64,000 nucleotides of DNA, taken from positions 1,984,001 through 2,048,000 of the forward strand of contig NZ_AP023180.1 of NCBI RefSeq assembly GCF_013426915.1, read 5' to 3'. The notes beneath the pieces are model-generated. The model saw only the letters and a list, made by a program, of their open reading frames with translations. It was not told where the DNA came from and did no database searches. The DNA is from Paraburkholderia sp. PGU19 (GTDB lineage Bacteria; Pseudomonadota; Gammaproteobacteria; Burkholderiales; Burkholderiaceae). Shown here in pieces: positions 16,884-23,956 of this stretch. A program made the position numbers and the translations under genes. Position 1 is the first letter of the stretch. Every line of letters starts with the position of its first letter.

Positions 16884-17773
16884 GCTTTACTCCAGTAACC
16901 GTCGCTCACGCGGCAGAAGGCGTCGATGAGCGCGGTGTATTCATTGCCCGCTTCGATATAGCCCGCGTGACCCGCGCGCGGGATGATCTGCAGGCGCGTG
17001 CGCGCCGCCTGCGCGATCCGCTCGCATGACGACGGCGGTGTGATCGTGTCTTCCGCGCCGACCGCGACGGCGATACGGCCGTTGATCTTCGCGACATCGC
17101 TGGCGAGGTCGGCGTTGGCGAGCAGATGCGTCGCCTGCGCGTAACCGGTCGACACGATGCGCGACATGTTCCAGCGCACCCAGTTACGCGATGCGTCGTC
17201 GGCATACGGCGACAGCATGTTGGCGCTGCGTTGGTCCGCGAGTCCTTGCGGGCCGAGTTCGGCAAGCATCGCGAGGCGGCTGTCGCGCTTCGACGCGCGC
17301 ACTTCTTCGGATGCCGCGCCGTAGCCCGCTGCGGGCGAAATCAGCAGCAGCCCCGCGACACGTTCCGCATGCGACGCTGCGAACGAGCCCGCGATGATCG
17401 CGCCGAGCGAATGCCCGATCAGTACGCAACGTTCTATCTTGAGCACATTGAGCCATTGCTCGAGCGCGCTCGAGTATTCGTTCGCGGTAGGCGAAGCCGA
17501 CGCAACGGGTGTCGATTCGCCGTAGCCCGGCGCGTCCCACGCGAACACGCGGCGCGTCGTGCCGAGCGATTCGAACTGTTGCACCCACGAAGCCGCGCCC
17601 GAGCCGATGCCGTGCAACAGTACGAGCGGCAACGCATCAGCGTGTGCGGCACCCGCTGCGCGATAACCGATCGCGCGTTGCGACGCAATCGCGATCCGCT
17701 GCGCCGGGAAGTGCGAGAGGCGCGTTTCCAGCGTGGCGTTTCGATCGGCAATGACGGGCAAGGCTGCGGACAT
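16880..17773 (-). CDS. Alpha/beta hydrolase
   Basis: A 297-residue alpha/beta-fold hydrolase. LVLLHGIGSGAASWVQQFE gives the oxyanion-hole HG, the nucleophile serine is in LIGHSLGAIIAGS, the acid is in VAVGAEDTITPP, and the histidine in RAGHAGYIEAGN. The size and order match meta-cleavage-product hydrolases and 3-oxoadipate enol-lactonases. Within this operon, C-C bond hydrolysis of a ring-fission product is the best guess. It lies 31 bp after the cupin gene and overlaps the IclR gene by 4 bp. Confidence 0.88.
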   Translation of the reverse strand: MSAALPVIADRNATLETRLSHFPAQRIAIASQRAIGYRAAGAAHADALPLVLLHGIGSGAASWVQQFESLGTTRRVFAWDAPGYGESTPVASASPTANEYSSALEQWLNVLKIERCVLIGHSLGAIIAGSFAASHAERVAGLLLISPAAGYGAASEEVRASKRDSRLAMLAELGPQGLADQRSANMLSPYADDASRNWVRWNMSRIVSTGYAQATHLLANADLASDVAKINGRIAVAVGAEDTITPPSSCERIAQAARTRLQIIPRAGHAGYIEAGNEYTALIDAFCRVSDGYWSKA

Positions 17774-17804
17774 GGGCTTCGCTTCTCGAATGATGTGCGT
17801 TGAT

Positions 17805-18344
17805 TTACTTCGCGAGATCGCGCTTGATCTTCGCCAGCGGCGAATCGGGCGGATACGTCGGTGTGATCGGCTTCGACGAACCGAGCATCACGCACATCAG
17901 CGCGTCTTCTTCACCGATGTTGATTTCCGTGCGATAAACGCCGGGCGGCACCGAAATCAGATCGCGTTCGCCGAGCACGGCTTCCCACGTTTCGCCGTCG
18001 CGCTCGCAGACCACTTTCATCTTGCCGCGCAACACGAAGAAGATCTCTTCGACGTCGGTATGAATGTGGCTAGGGCCGATGTTGCCGGCGGGAATCACCA
18101 TCGTCGAGAACGTGAAGTTGCCGGCGGGCACCGTGTTCATGTCTTTGGCGACACCCGTGCCGCCCGTGCCGACATAGCGCATTTGCGCCCGACGGTACTT
18201 CGGGTCGTAGTCGGCCTGGAACTTCAGCGCGTCCCAGTCGTAGCGGCGCGTTTCGAACCGCGCGACGCGCGTGTCCATCCATTGTTCGAAACTTGCGTCG
18301 GCGGGTTGATCCCACGATTTGCGTTCGAGATCGGCGTCGGCCAT
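17805..18344 (-). CDS. Cupin-domain protein (possible dioxygenase or isomerase)
   Basis: The start at 18344 has GGAGA 5-6 bases upstream and gives 179 residues; longer frames run into the SDR gene and look non-coding. The single cupin barrel (about 85-165) holds the metal-binding motif GPSHIHTDVEEIFFVLRGKM and a second motif ending PPGVYRTEINIGEEDAL. The N-terminal 80 residues are tryptophan- and arginine-rich without a known domain. Small cupins in aromatic operons include ring-cleaving dioxygenases and isomerases. Its step here is unknown. Confidence 0.82.
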   Translation of the reverse strand: MADADLERKSWDQPADASFEQWMDTRVARFETRRYDWDALKFQADYDPKYRRAQMRYVGTGGTGVAKDMNTVPAGNFTFSTMVIPAGNIGPSHIHTDVEEIFFVLRGKMKVVCERDGETWEAVLGERDLISVPPGVYRTEINIGEEDALMCVMLGSSKPITPTYPPDSPLAKIKRDLAK

Positions 18345-18379
18345 TGTTTTCTCCATGTGGTTTGCTGGTTCGAGCAAGG

Positions 18380-19138
18380 TCAATTCATCACGAAGCCGCC
18401 GTTCACGGGCAGCAACTGGCCCGTCACGAAGCGGGCGGCATCCGTCAGCAGGAAAAGCACGGGGCCCGTTACGTCGTCGGGCACCTGAGCACGCGTCAAG
18501 GCGCGGCCCTTCAGGTAATACTCGTGGCGTTCGGCGGGCACGTAGGCCGTCGCTTCGACTTCCGTGAGGCCGGGTGCAATCGCATTCACCGTGATGCCGT
18601 GCGCGCCGAATTCGCGTGCGAGCGAACGCGTCATTGCGATGACCGCGCCCTTGCTCGCAACGTATGCGAGCAGCTTCGGCGCGCCCCACATCGCCGTGTC
18701 AGAAGCGATATTGACGATCGCGCCGCGCTTCGAGTCGCGCAGATGCGGCAACGCTGCCGTACACATCAGCCACGTGCCGCGCACGTTGACGTTCATCACG
18801 GCGTCCCACGTTTGCGTGGTCAGCTCTTCTGCGAAGCGTCCGCCTGAGTTGGTGATGGCGGCGTTGTTGATCAGCGCGTCGATGCCGCCCATCTTTTGCG
18901 CGGCCTGTGCGACGAACGCATCGATGCTGTCGGGACTCGCGAGATCGAGCGGAACGAAGTGCACATTCGCGCCGAGCTTTTCCGCGAGCGCGTGGCCTTC
19001 CGCGTCGAGCACATCGCCGAACACGACACGCGCGTCGGCTTTAGCAAGCGCTTCGATGAACGCCGCGCCGAGCCCACGCGCGCCGCCTGTCACGACGACA
19101 CGCCGTCCGCTCAGGCTGGAGACCGTGACATCAGGCAT
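18380..19138 (-). CDS. SDR-family oxidoreductase (possible cis-diol dehydrogenase)
   Basis: A 252-residue classical SDR: VVVTGGARGLGAAFIEAL near residues 10-27, INNAAITNSGG, the active-site serine in VNIASDTAMW, YVASKGAVIAMTRSLARE containing YxxxK, and NAIAPGLTEVEATAYVP. Directly following the oxygenase alpha gene with an 8-bp overlap (ATGCCTGA), it is the natural candidate for oxidising the dihydrodiol product of the Rieske oxygenase to a catechol-type diol. That role is inference from position. Confidence 0.9.
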   Translation of the reverse strand: MPDVTVSSLSGRRVVVTGGARGLGAAFIEALAKADARVVFGDVLDAEGHALAEKLGANVHFVPLDLASPDSIDAFVAQAAQKMGGIDALINNAAITNSGGRFAEELTTQTWDAVMNVNVRGTWLMCTAALPHLRDSKRGAIVNIASDTAMWGAPKLLAYVASKGAVIAMTRSLAREFGAHGITVNAIAPGLTEVEATAYVPAERHEYYLKGRALTRAQVPDDVTGPVLFLLTDAARFVTGQLLPVNGGFVMN

Positions 19139-20219
19139 GAGCGTGCCCCGTCGACGCTTGCGCGCCCGCTTCCGCCTGCTTCGCGTTTAGCGCTTCGAGA
19201 TCGGCGAAATGCTGTTGCGCACGTTGACGCAGCATGCGGCGCACGCGCGTCATGCCGACATCGTGCTGATAGAGGAATTCGTGAGCACGCGCGTTCGGTG
19301 CGAGGCTTTCGAGCACATAGCGGTCTTGTTCGAGCACCGCCCAGTGCAGCCCTTCAAGACGATTGCGATACAGGAAGCGCCATGCGTCGCGCTGCCAGCC
19401 GCTCACCTTGCGCGTACGCCAGAAGTAGACCTGGCAGTTGTCGTTATCGACGGGCACCGCAAAGCCGACGATGCCGAAGCTGCCGCCAGGGCCGAACTTC
19501 TTCTTATAGGGAATCGCGAGTCGCATCCACAGGCAACCCGTTTCGCCGAGTTCGACCCAGTCGAAATTCACATCGCGCTGGCCGACCTTCTCGAACATGA
19601 GGCCAGTCTCGGTTTTACGCACGCGCATGTCGGCCTGCTTGTCGCCTTCTGCCATCGAATGCGACGTCGCGTGCAGATACGCGCCATGCATCGGGTCCAT
19701 CACGTTGTCGATCGCGTACTGATAGTTGCACTTCCAGTTCGATACGCACAAGAACTGCGAGTACTCCGCGCCGACCAGTTCTTCGGGCAGTGCGAGCGGC
19801 GTCGGCTCCTTGTGCGCGTCGTCGCCGAACCACAGGAAGATCGCGCCCGCATGTTCCTCAACGGGATACGACTTCACGCACTTCTGTCCTTCGAGCGGAC
19901 AGGCCGACACGGCAGGCACGGCCTGCACGGTGCCCGAGCCGTCGACTTCGATGCCGTGATACCAGCATGCGACGCGATTGCCGAGATTCCAGCCGAGCGA
20001 CAGGCGCGCGCCGCGATGCGGGCAACGGTCTTCGAGCGCGTGGACTTTGCCGTCCTGATCGCGCCACAGCACGATCTGCTCGCTGAGTCGCGTGAGGCCG
20101 ATGGGCGCATTGCCTACCTGCCAGCTCGGCGCGACGGGATACCAGTAGTTCTTGATGCCGCGATCGAGGTACGCCTGAATCGGATCGGCTGCGGGGCTCG
20201 TTGTATTGAGGGACGTCAT
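19131..20219 (-). CDS. Rieske non-heme iron oxygenase, alpha subunit
   Basis: The 362-residue terminal oxygenase has the [2Fe-2S] Rieske motif C66-P-H68 and C85-W-Y-H88, and the mononuclear iron ligands D175-P-M-H178 and H183 (DPMHGAYLH). GGAG precedes the ATG by 6 bases. No beta-subunit gene is present, so it probably works as an alpha homotrimer, like the phthalate and dicamba monooxygenase-type enzymes. Electrons would come from the ferredoxin at 20575 and the reductase at 8994. Substrate unknown. Confidence 0.93.
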   Translation of the reverse strand: MTSLNTTSPAADPIQAYLDRGIKNYWYPVAPSWQVGNAPIGLTRLSEQIVLWRDQDGKVHALEDRCPHRGARLSLGWNLGNRVACWYHGIEVDGSGTVQAVPAVSACPLEGQKCVKSYPVEEHAGAIFLWFGDDAHKEPTPLALPEELVGAEYSQFLCVSNWKCNYQYAIDNVMDPMHGAYLHATSHSMAEGDKQADMRVRKTETGLMFEKVGQRDVNFDWVELGETGCLWMRLAIPYKKKFGPGGSFGIVGFAVPVDNDNCQVYFWRTRKVSGWQRDAWRFLYRNRLEGLHWAVLEQDRYVLESLAPNARAHEFLYQHDVGMTRVRRMLRQRAQQHFADLEALNAKQAEAGAQASTGHAHA

Positions 20220-20261
20220 GGGGAAACTCCGTGTTCGCTTGATCGAGTGTTCGCGTGGCGC

Positions 20262-20573
20262 TTATTCCGCGAGCAGCCGCAGTTCCGCGGCGAGACGCTC
20301 TTCGCTCCACTGCGCGCCTTCCGGCGTGCGGAATCCGACGCCGTTCAGGCCCGCCACCACTTCATGCAACTCGACGGCACCTGCTTCGAACACCTGTTCC
20401 AGCGCGTTGCCGAAGTCGTTCTCGTATTGCGTCGGCTCCGCCTTACGCGTCTGCCAGATCATGTTCTCGGTTTCGCCCGGCTTTTCGATCACGCCCTTGC
20501 CGGCGACGTTGTTCGGCTGCGGCGCGAGCCACGGCTTCAGGAAAGGATTGAAGTTCACGACGGCTTCTTTCAT
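20262..20573 (-). CDS. Small protein between Rieske ferredoxin and oxygenase
   Basis: The 103-residue frame begins MKEAVVNFNPFLKPWLAP one base after the ferredoxin stop. It is acidic, with a predicted helical C-terminal half (ENDFGNALEQVFEAGAVELH, then EVVAGLNGVGFRTPEGAQWS and EERLAAELRLLAE). The last part resembles the small helix-turn-helix seen in some serine recombinases (R-T-P-x-G-x-x-W), which is how homologues tend to be labelled. There is no recombinase catalytic domain, so it is not a mobile-element gene. It may be an accessory or assembly factor for the oxygenase. Confidence 0.75.
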   Translation of the reverse strand: MKEAVVNFNPFLKPWLAPQPNNVAGKGVIEKPGETENMIWQTRKAEPTQYENDFGNALEQVFEAGAVELHEVVAGLNGVGFRTPEGAQWSEERLAAELRLLAE

Positions 20574-20574
20574 G

Positions 20575-20892
20575 TCATTCCACCTTGATCTGGATTTCTT
20601 CACCCGCGAGGCGCACCGCGTACACCTTCAGGTCGCGGCCGCCCGGCTCTTTCAGACACTTGCCCGTCGGGATGTGAAAAACGGCTTCGTGCAGCGGACA
20701 TTCGACCGTGTCGCCGTCGACGAAGCCTTGTGTCAGCAGCGCATACGCATGCGGGCAGACGTTCTCGAGCGCGTAGACCTCATCGCCCACCTTGTAGATG
20801 CCGATTTCCTTGCCGTCGCCGAGCTTGAACTCGACGGGCGCGTCTTCGGATAACGCGCCGGCGTGTCCGGCGCAAAGCCACTGTTCACTCAT
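20575..20892 (-). CDS. Rieske [2Fe-2S] ferredoxin
   Basis: A 105-residue ferredoxin subunit with C46-P-H48 and C65-P-L-H68 cluster ligands, in the normal spacing for biphenyl/toluene dioxygenase-type ferredoxins. It is the first gene of the leftward operon, 66 bp after a likely sigma-70 promoter. It carries electrons from the FAD reductase to the Rieske oxygenase. Confidence 0.93.
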   Translation of the reverse strand: MSEQWLCAGHAGALSEDAPVEFKLGDGKEIGIYKVGDEVYALENVCPHAYALLTQGFVDGDTVECPLHEAVFHIPTGKCLKEPGGRDLKVYAVRLAGEEIQIKVE

Positions 20893-20930
20893 TTCTCACC
20901 TTCTCCGACCAACCGGTTCCGATCGTTTGA

Positions 20931-20948
20931 TGTTCCACCTAAGGAACA
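20931..20948 (-). promoter_or_regulatory. Perfect palindrome, probable IclR operator
   Basis: TGTTCC-ACCTAA-GGAACA is an 18-bp sequence with perfect 6-bp arms. It lies about 18 bases downstream of the -10 box of the ferredoxin promoter, so binding there would block transcription. Two IclR regulators flank this operon and IclR proteins favour GGAAC-type palindromes, hence the assignment. Confidence 0.6.
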
Positions 20949-20965
20949 ACAGTTTATGTATGGTC

Positions 20966-20993
20966 ATTATAGAAACATGTTTGGGCGAACAAA
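20966..20993 (-). promoter_or_regulatory. Sigma-70 promoter of the catabolic operon
   Basis: On the minus strand TTTGTT and a perfect TATAAT are separated by 16 bases. The -10 box lies about 74 bp upstream of the ferredoxin ATG, in a locally AT-rich stretch of an otherwise GC-rich region. Confidence 0.6.
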
Positions 20994-21170
20994 ATAAAAA
21001 TTCTGCGCTTCCAGGGAAAACACCAACAGCAGCTTTTTTGCAACGTAAGAAGCGCGTAAACCGGGCCAAATCAATGGGTTGCTGCGCATAAAGAGCGCGC
21101 GCGTACGGCATCCGAAGTGATCGGATGAATGAGGGTTTTCACTGTCGCAAAAACTTTTTTGATCGCGCTA

Positions 21171-21220
21171 TTGACTCTCTATACTTTCCATAGGCGATAC
21201 ACATTCCCATAGGTGGAACA
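21171..21220 (+). promoter_or_regulatory. Porin promoter region with second operator-like site
   Basis: A TTGACT -35-like box at 21171 is followed at about 17-18 bases by a weak GCGATAC -10. The sequence 21202-21220 (CATTCCCATAGGTGGAACA) matches one strand of the 20931 palindrome at 14 of 18 positions, including an identical TAGGTGGAACA half. A related TTCCATAGG copy is at 21186-21194. The rest of the 441-bp divergent spacer shows nothing else. Confidence 0.45.
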
Positions 21221-21333
21221 AAGTACGGATAGCCGATGTGGCAGGCGACCAGAAGGCCATCCAGAGAGATGACAGGCAAAGGAAGAGAAACCGGCGCGTC
21301 CGGCTCTCGACTACACGATCAGGAGTACCAAGG

Positions 21334-22407
21334 GTGAAACGCATCATCGCTGCCGGCGCGGCAGGACTTGTGGTGACATCGACGGCATGGGCGCAAAGCA
21401 GCGTCACGCTGTACGGCAGCCTCGATGCCGGCATTGCTTACGTGAGCAACGTCGGCGGGCATACGAAGTGGATGGAGGAACAGGGCAACATGCAGCCGGA
21501 CCGCTGGGGCCTGCGCGGCGTCGAAGACCTGGGCGGCGGTCTGCACACGATCTTCCAGCTGGAAAACGGCTTCTATACGAACACCGGCAACTTCGCGAAA
21601 GCGGGCACGCTGTTCAACCGGCAGGCGTACGTGGGCATCAGTTCCGACCAGTTCGGGCAGATCACGCTCGGCCATCAGACGCCGTTCAACTTCGACATGC
21701 TCGGTCCGCTCAGCACCGGGTACCTCGCGGCGAGCTGGTTTGCGTTCCACCCCGGCAACATCGACGAACTGGCCGACACGGGCGTCGTACCGTTCGACAA
21801 CTCCGTGAAGTTCAAGTCGATCAGCTACGCGGGCTTTACGGTCGGCGCGATGATGGGCCTCGGCAACACGACGAACTTCTCGACGGGCAAGACGCTGAGT
21901 TTCGGCGTGAACTATGCGAACGGCCCGTTCAAGGCGGCGGCTGTCTACTCGAACGAGCACAACCGCACGCCTTCGATCATCACGACGGGCATCAACACAT
22001 TCCAGGGCGTGCCGGCGGCAACCTACTCCGCCGACAAGGTCGAAAACATGGGCGCGGGCCTGTCGTACCAGCTCGGCAAGCTGCTCGTGCATGCGTTGTA
22101 CACGCGCGTGAAGTTGCAGTCGAACGGATTCTCGGACACGTATCAGAGCTGGGACGCGGGTGCGAACTATCAGTTCACGCCGGCCAACACGCTCGCGGGC
22201 GGCGCCGCGACGACGACGCTGTCCGGCCGCCGCTGGACGCAGTTCGAAATCGGCGATATCTATGCGCTGTCCAAGCGCACGCAGGTCTATGTGAACGTGC
22301 TCTACGAGCATGCGAACGAGAATGCGAACGCTGCGTTCTTCACGGCGGGCGTGTCGGGCGGCCGCAATCAGGCGATTGTACTGACGGGCATTCACCACTC
22401 GTTCTGA
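21334..22407 (+). CDS. Gram-negative porin (OmpC-type general porin)
   Basis: The GTG start at 21334 has AGGAG 8 bases upstream and is followed by a clear signal peptide (VKRIIAAGAAGLVVTSTAWA); the frame is open further upstream without such features. The mature protein begins QSSVTLYGSLDAGIAYV and has the beta-strand pattern, DRWGLRGVEDLGGGL and RQAYVGISSDQFGQITLG, of burkholderial trimeric porins. It ends with the outer-membrane C-terminal phenylalanine (GIHHSF). It is divergent from the catabolic operon and probably provides outer-membrane entry for its substrate. Confidence 0.93.
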   Translation: MKRIIAAGAAGLVVTSTAWAQSSVTLYGSLDAGIAYVSNVGGHTKWMEEQGNMQPDRWGLRGVEDLGGGLHTIFQLENGFYTNTGNFAKAGTLFNRQAYVGISSDQFGQITLGHQTPFNFDMLGPLSTGYLAASWFAFHPGNIDELADTGVVPFDNSVKFKSISYAGFTVGAMMGLGNTTNFSTGKTLSFGVNYANGPFKAAAVYSNEHNRTPSIITTGINTFQGVPAATYSADKVENMGAGLSYQLGKLLVHALYTRVKLQSNGFSDTYQSWDAGANYQFTPANTLAGGAATTTLSGRRWTQFEIGDIYALSKRTQVYVNVLYEHANENANAAFFTAGVSGGRNQAIVLTGIHHSF

Positions 22408-22442
22408 GCGACGGTTTGAGGCCTTTTTTAAGGCCCGAAATG

Positions 22443-22473
22443 AAACAGGCGGCCCATCAAGGCCGCCTGTTTT
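22443..22473 (+). terminator. Rho-independent terminator of the porin gene
   Basis: A 12-bp perfect stem (AAACAGGCGGCC / GGCCGCCTGTTT) with a 6-base loop follows the porin stop by about 35 bases. Flanking A and T runs could make it work also for the converging IclR gene. Confidence 0.85.
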
Positions 22474-22516
22474 CGTTCTTCTGCCGCGCTATTGCGACGC
22501 GAAAGCGATGGCGCTT

Positions 22517-23452
22517 CTAGCGACGCGTTTGCGCGAGCGTCGGATCGTCGGGGGACGGACGATAGTTCAGACGCGCCGACAGATCAAGCGCCGCGCCGCA
22601 CACCTTCGCGACGAGCGGCGCGCGTTCATCGTCACCGATATCGGAACGCGGCACTGTCGTCGTCATCGCCGCGACGATCTTGCCCGTCTGGTCGCGCACG
22701 GGCGCGCTGACCACGGATATCCCGCGCTCGAACGATGCCTCGCTGATCGCATAGCCCTGCGCGGCCGTTTCGCGGATTCGTTCGTACAATTCGTCGACGG
22801 TGGCGGGCGTGCGGTCGGTGAAGCGTTCGAGCTGCTGCTCGGGGTAAAGCTGGCGCAACTGCATCAGCGAGAGATCGCCCATCAGCACCTGGCCGTGGAC
22901 GGTCGCGTGCGCGGGGAGCCGCGTGCCGACATGCACCTTCACTGAGCTGAACATCGGATCATGCGTCTGCGCCTTCGCGACGAACACGACATCGCGCTCG
23001 TCGCGTATCAGCAGATGCGTGCTCAAGCCCGTCTGATCGCGCAGCCGTTCGAGGATCGGCGTGCCGAAGTCGGTCAGTTCGAGCGAACTCAGATACTCGA
23101 AGCCGAGGCGCAGCACCGCGACGCCAAGACGAAAATGCCGGTCGCCATTCGCGCGTTCGAGAAAACCGAGTGCTTCGAGCGTTTGCAGCAAACGGAATGT
23201 GGTCGTGCGCGGGATGCCGATGCGCTTGGACAGCTCGGGCGCGCCGAGCACGGGTTCGCGCGCCGAGAACTCGGCAAGAATGCGCAAGCCGCGTTCGAGG
23301 CCGGGGACGAGATACGTCGAGCCGCCGCCCGTTTCCTCTTCGGCGGATTCCGCGATATCCGTGCTGCGCGCGGTGTCCTCGTCGGCCGATCCGTGCGCCG
23401 CCTGCGGTCCCGCAGTCCGGTGTCCCACTCCTGTCGTGTTTTCTCTTGCCAT
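22517..23452 (-). CDS. IclR-family regulator, paralogue of the operon-encoded one
   Basis: The 311-residue protein has a variable acidic N-terminus of about 45 residues and then an IclR winged helix (LVPGLERGLRILAEF, LSKRIGIPRTTTFRLLQTLE) and effector domain (HGQVLMGDLSLMQLRQLYP). It matches the 16023-16883 protein at most positions over the whole shared length. It converges on the porin gene. It probably controls the same divergent operon and porin, either redundantly or with another inducer. Confidence 0.92.
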   Translation of the reverse strand: MARENTTGVGHRTAGPQAAHGSADEDTARSTDIAESAEEETGGGSTYLVPGLERGLRILAEFSAREPVLGAPELSKRIGIPRTTTFRLLQTLEALGFLERANGDRHFRLGVAVLRLGFEYLSSLELTDFGTPILERLRDQTGLSTHLLIRDERDVVFVAKAQTHDPMFSSVKVHVGTRLPAHATVHGQVLMGDLSLMQLRQLYPEQQLERFTDRTPATVDELYERIRETAAQGYAISEASFERGISVVSAPVRDQTGKIVAAMTTTVPRSDIGDDERAPLVAKVCGAALDLSARLNYRPSPDDPTLAQTRR

Positions 23453-23521
23453 GTCCGGCTGTGTCGTTGAACCGTGGAAGATAGAGATGATAGCGCGAAG
23501 GGGTGGGTGGGGCGGCGAGAG

Positions 23522-23956
23522 TCAATACCGGTCGATATCCCGGTTCAACATCTTCAGCCGGGTGCAGCCGTCCGGCGTGAAGTGCGTGCCGAATCGCACG
23601 AGCCCTTGCGTGTGCAGATGGCACGACATCGTGAAACTCAGCAGCATGCCTGCCTCGGTCTCGTCGATCGTGATATCGATGCGAGCCAGGCGCGGTTCAT
23701 ATTCGAGCAGCGTCATCTCGATCTCGCGGCGGAGTTTGTGCGCCGACGCCGGCAAATGCCGGTAAATCTCCGATAGATCCGCGAGGCCATAATCCGGCAG
23801 ATGCACGAGTCCGTCGCGGCGACTGTTCAGAATGCGATGTATGTTGTCCTGCACCGACAGAAACGTCTGTGTCTGGGCGTCGAACTCGTCGACGGCCGCG
23901 CCGTTCGCAAAGTGCCCGGTCACCATTTCGAAAAGTCCGGGGCCGCCTCCCGTCAC
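23522..23956 (-). CDS. tssE: Type VI secretion baseplate protein TssE
   Basis: A 144-residue gp25-like protein. The GPW/gp25 domain covers about residues 30-135, with NIHRILNSRRDGLVHLPDYG, the family hallmark that includes the N-R-R turn. It starts with GTG and overlaps the tssH stop by 4 bp (GTGA). TssE is the baseplate wedge that starts sheath polymerisation. The sheath genes tssB and tssC are not in this window. Confidence 0.88.
   Translation of the reverse strand: MTGGGPGLFEMVTGHFANGAAVDEFDAQTQTFLSVQDNIHRILNSRRDGLVHLPDYGLADLSEIYRHLPASAHKLRREIEMTLLEYEPRLARIDITIDETEAGMLLSFTMSCHLHTQGLVRFGTHFTPDGCTRLKMLNRDIDRY

Noticed and set aside
20262..20573. Recombinase-like resemblance taken as a sign of a mobile element
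   Set aside because: There is no catalytic recombinase domain, terminal repeat or target duplication, and the gene is tightly packed in the oxygenase operon.
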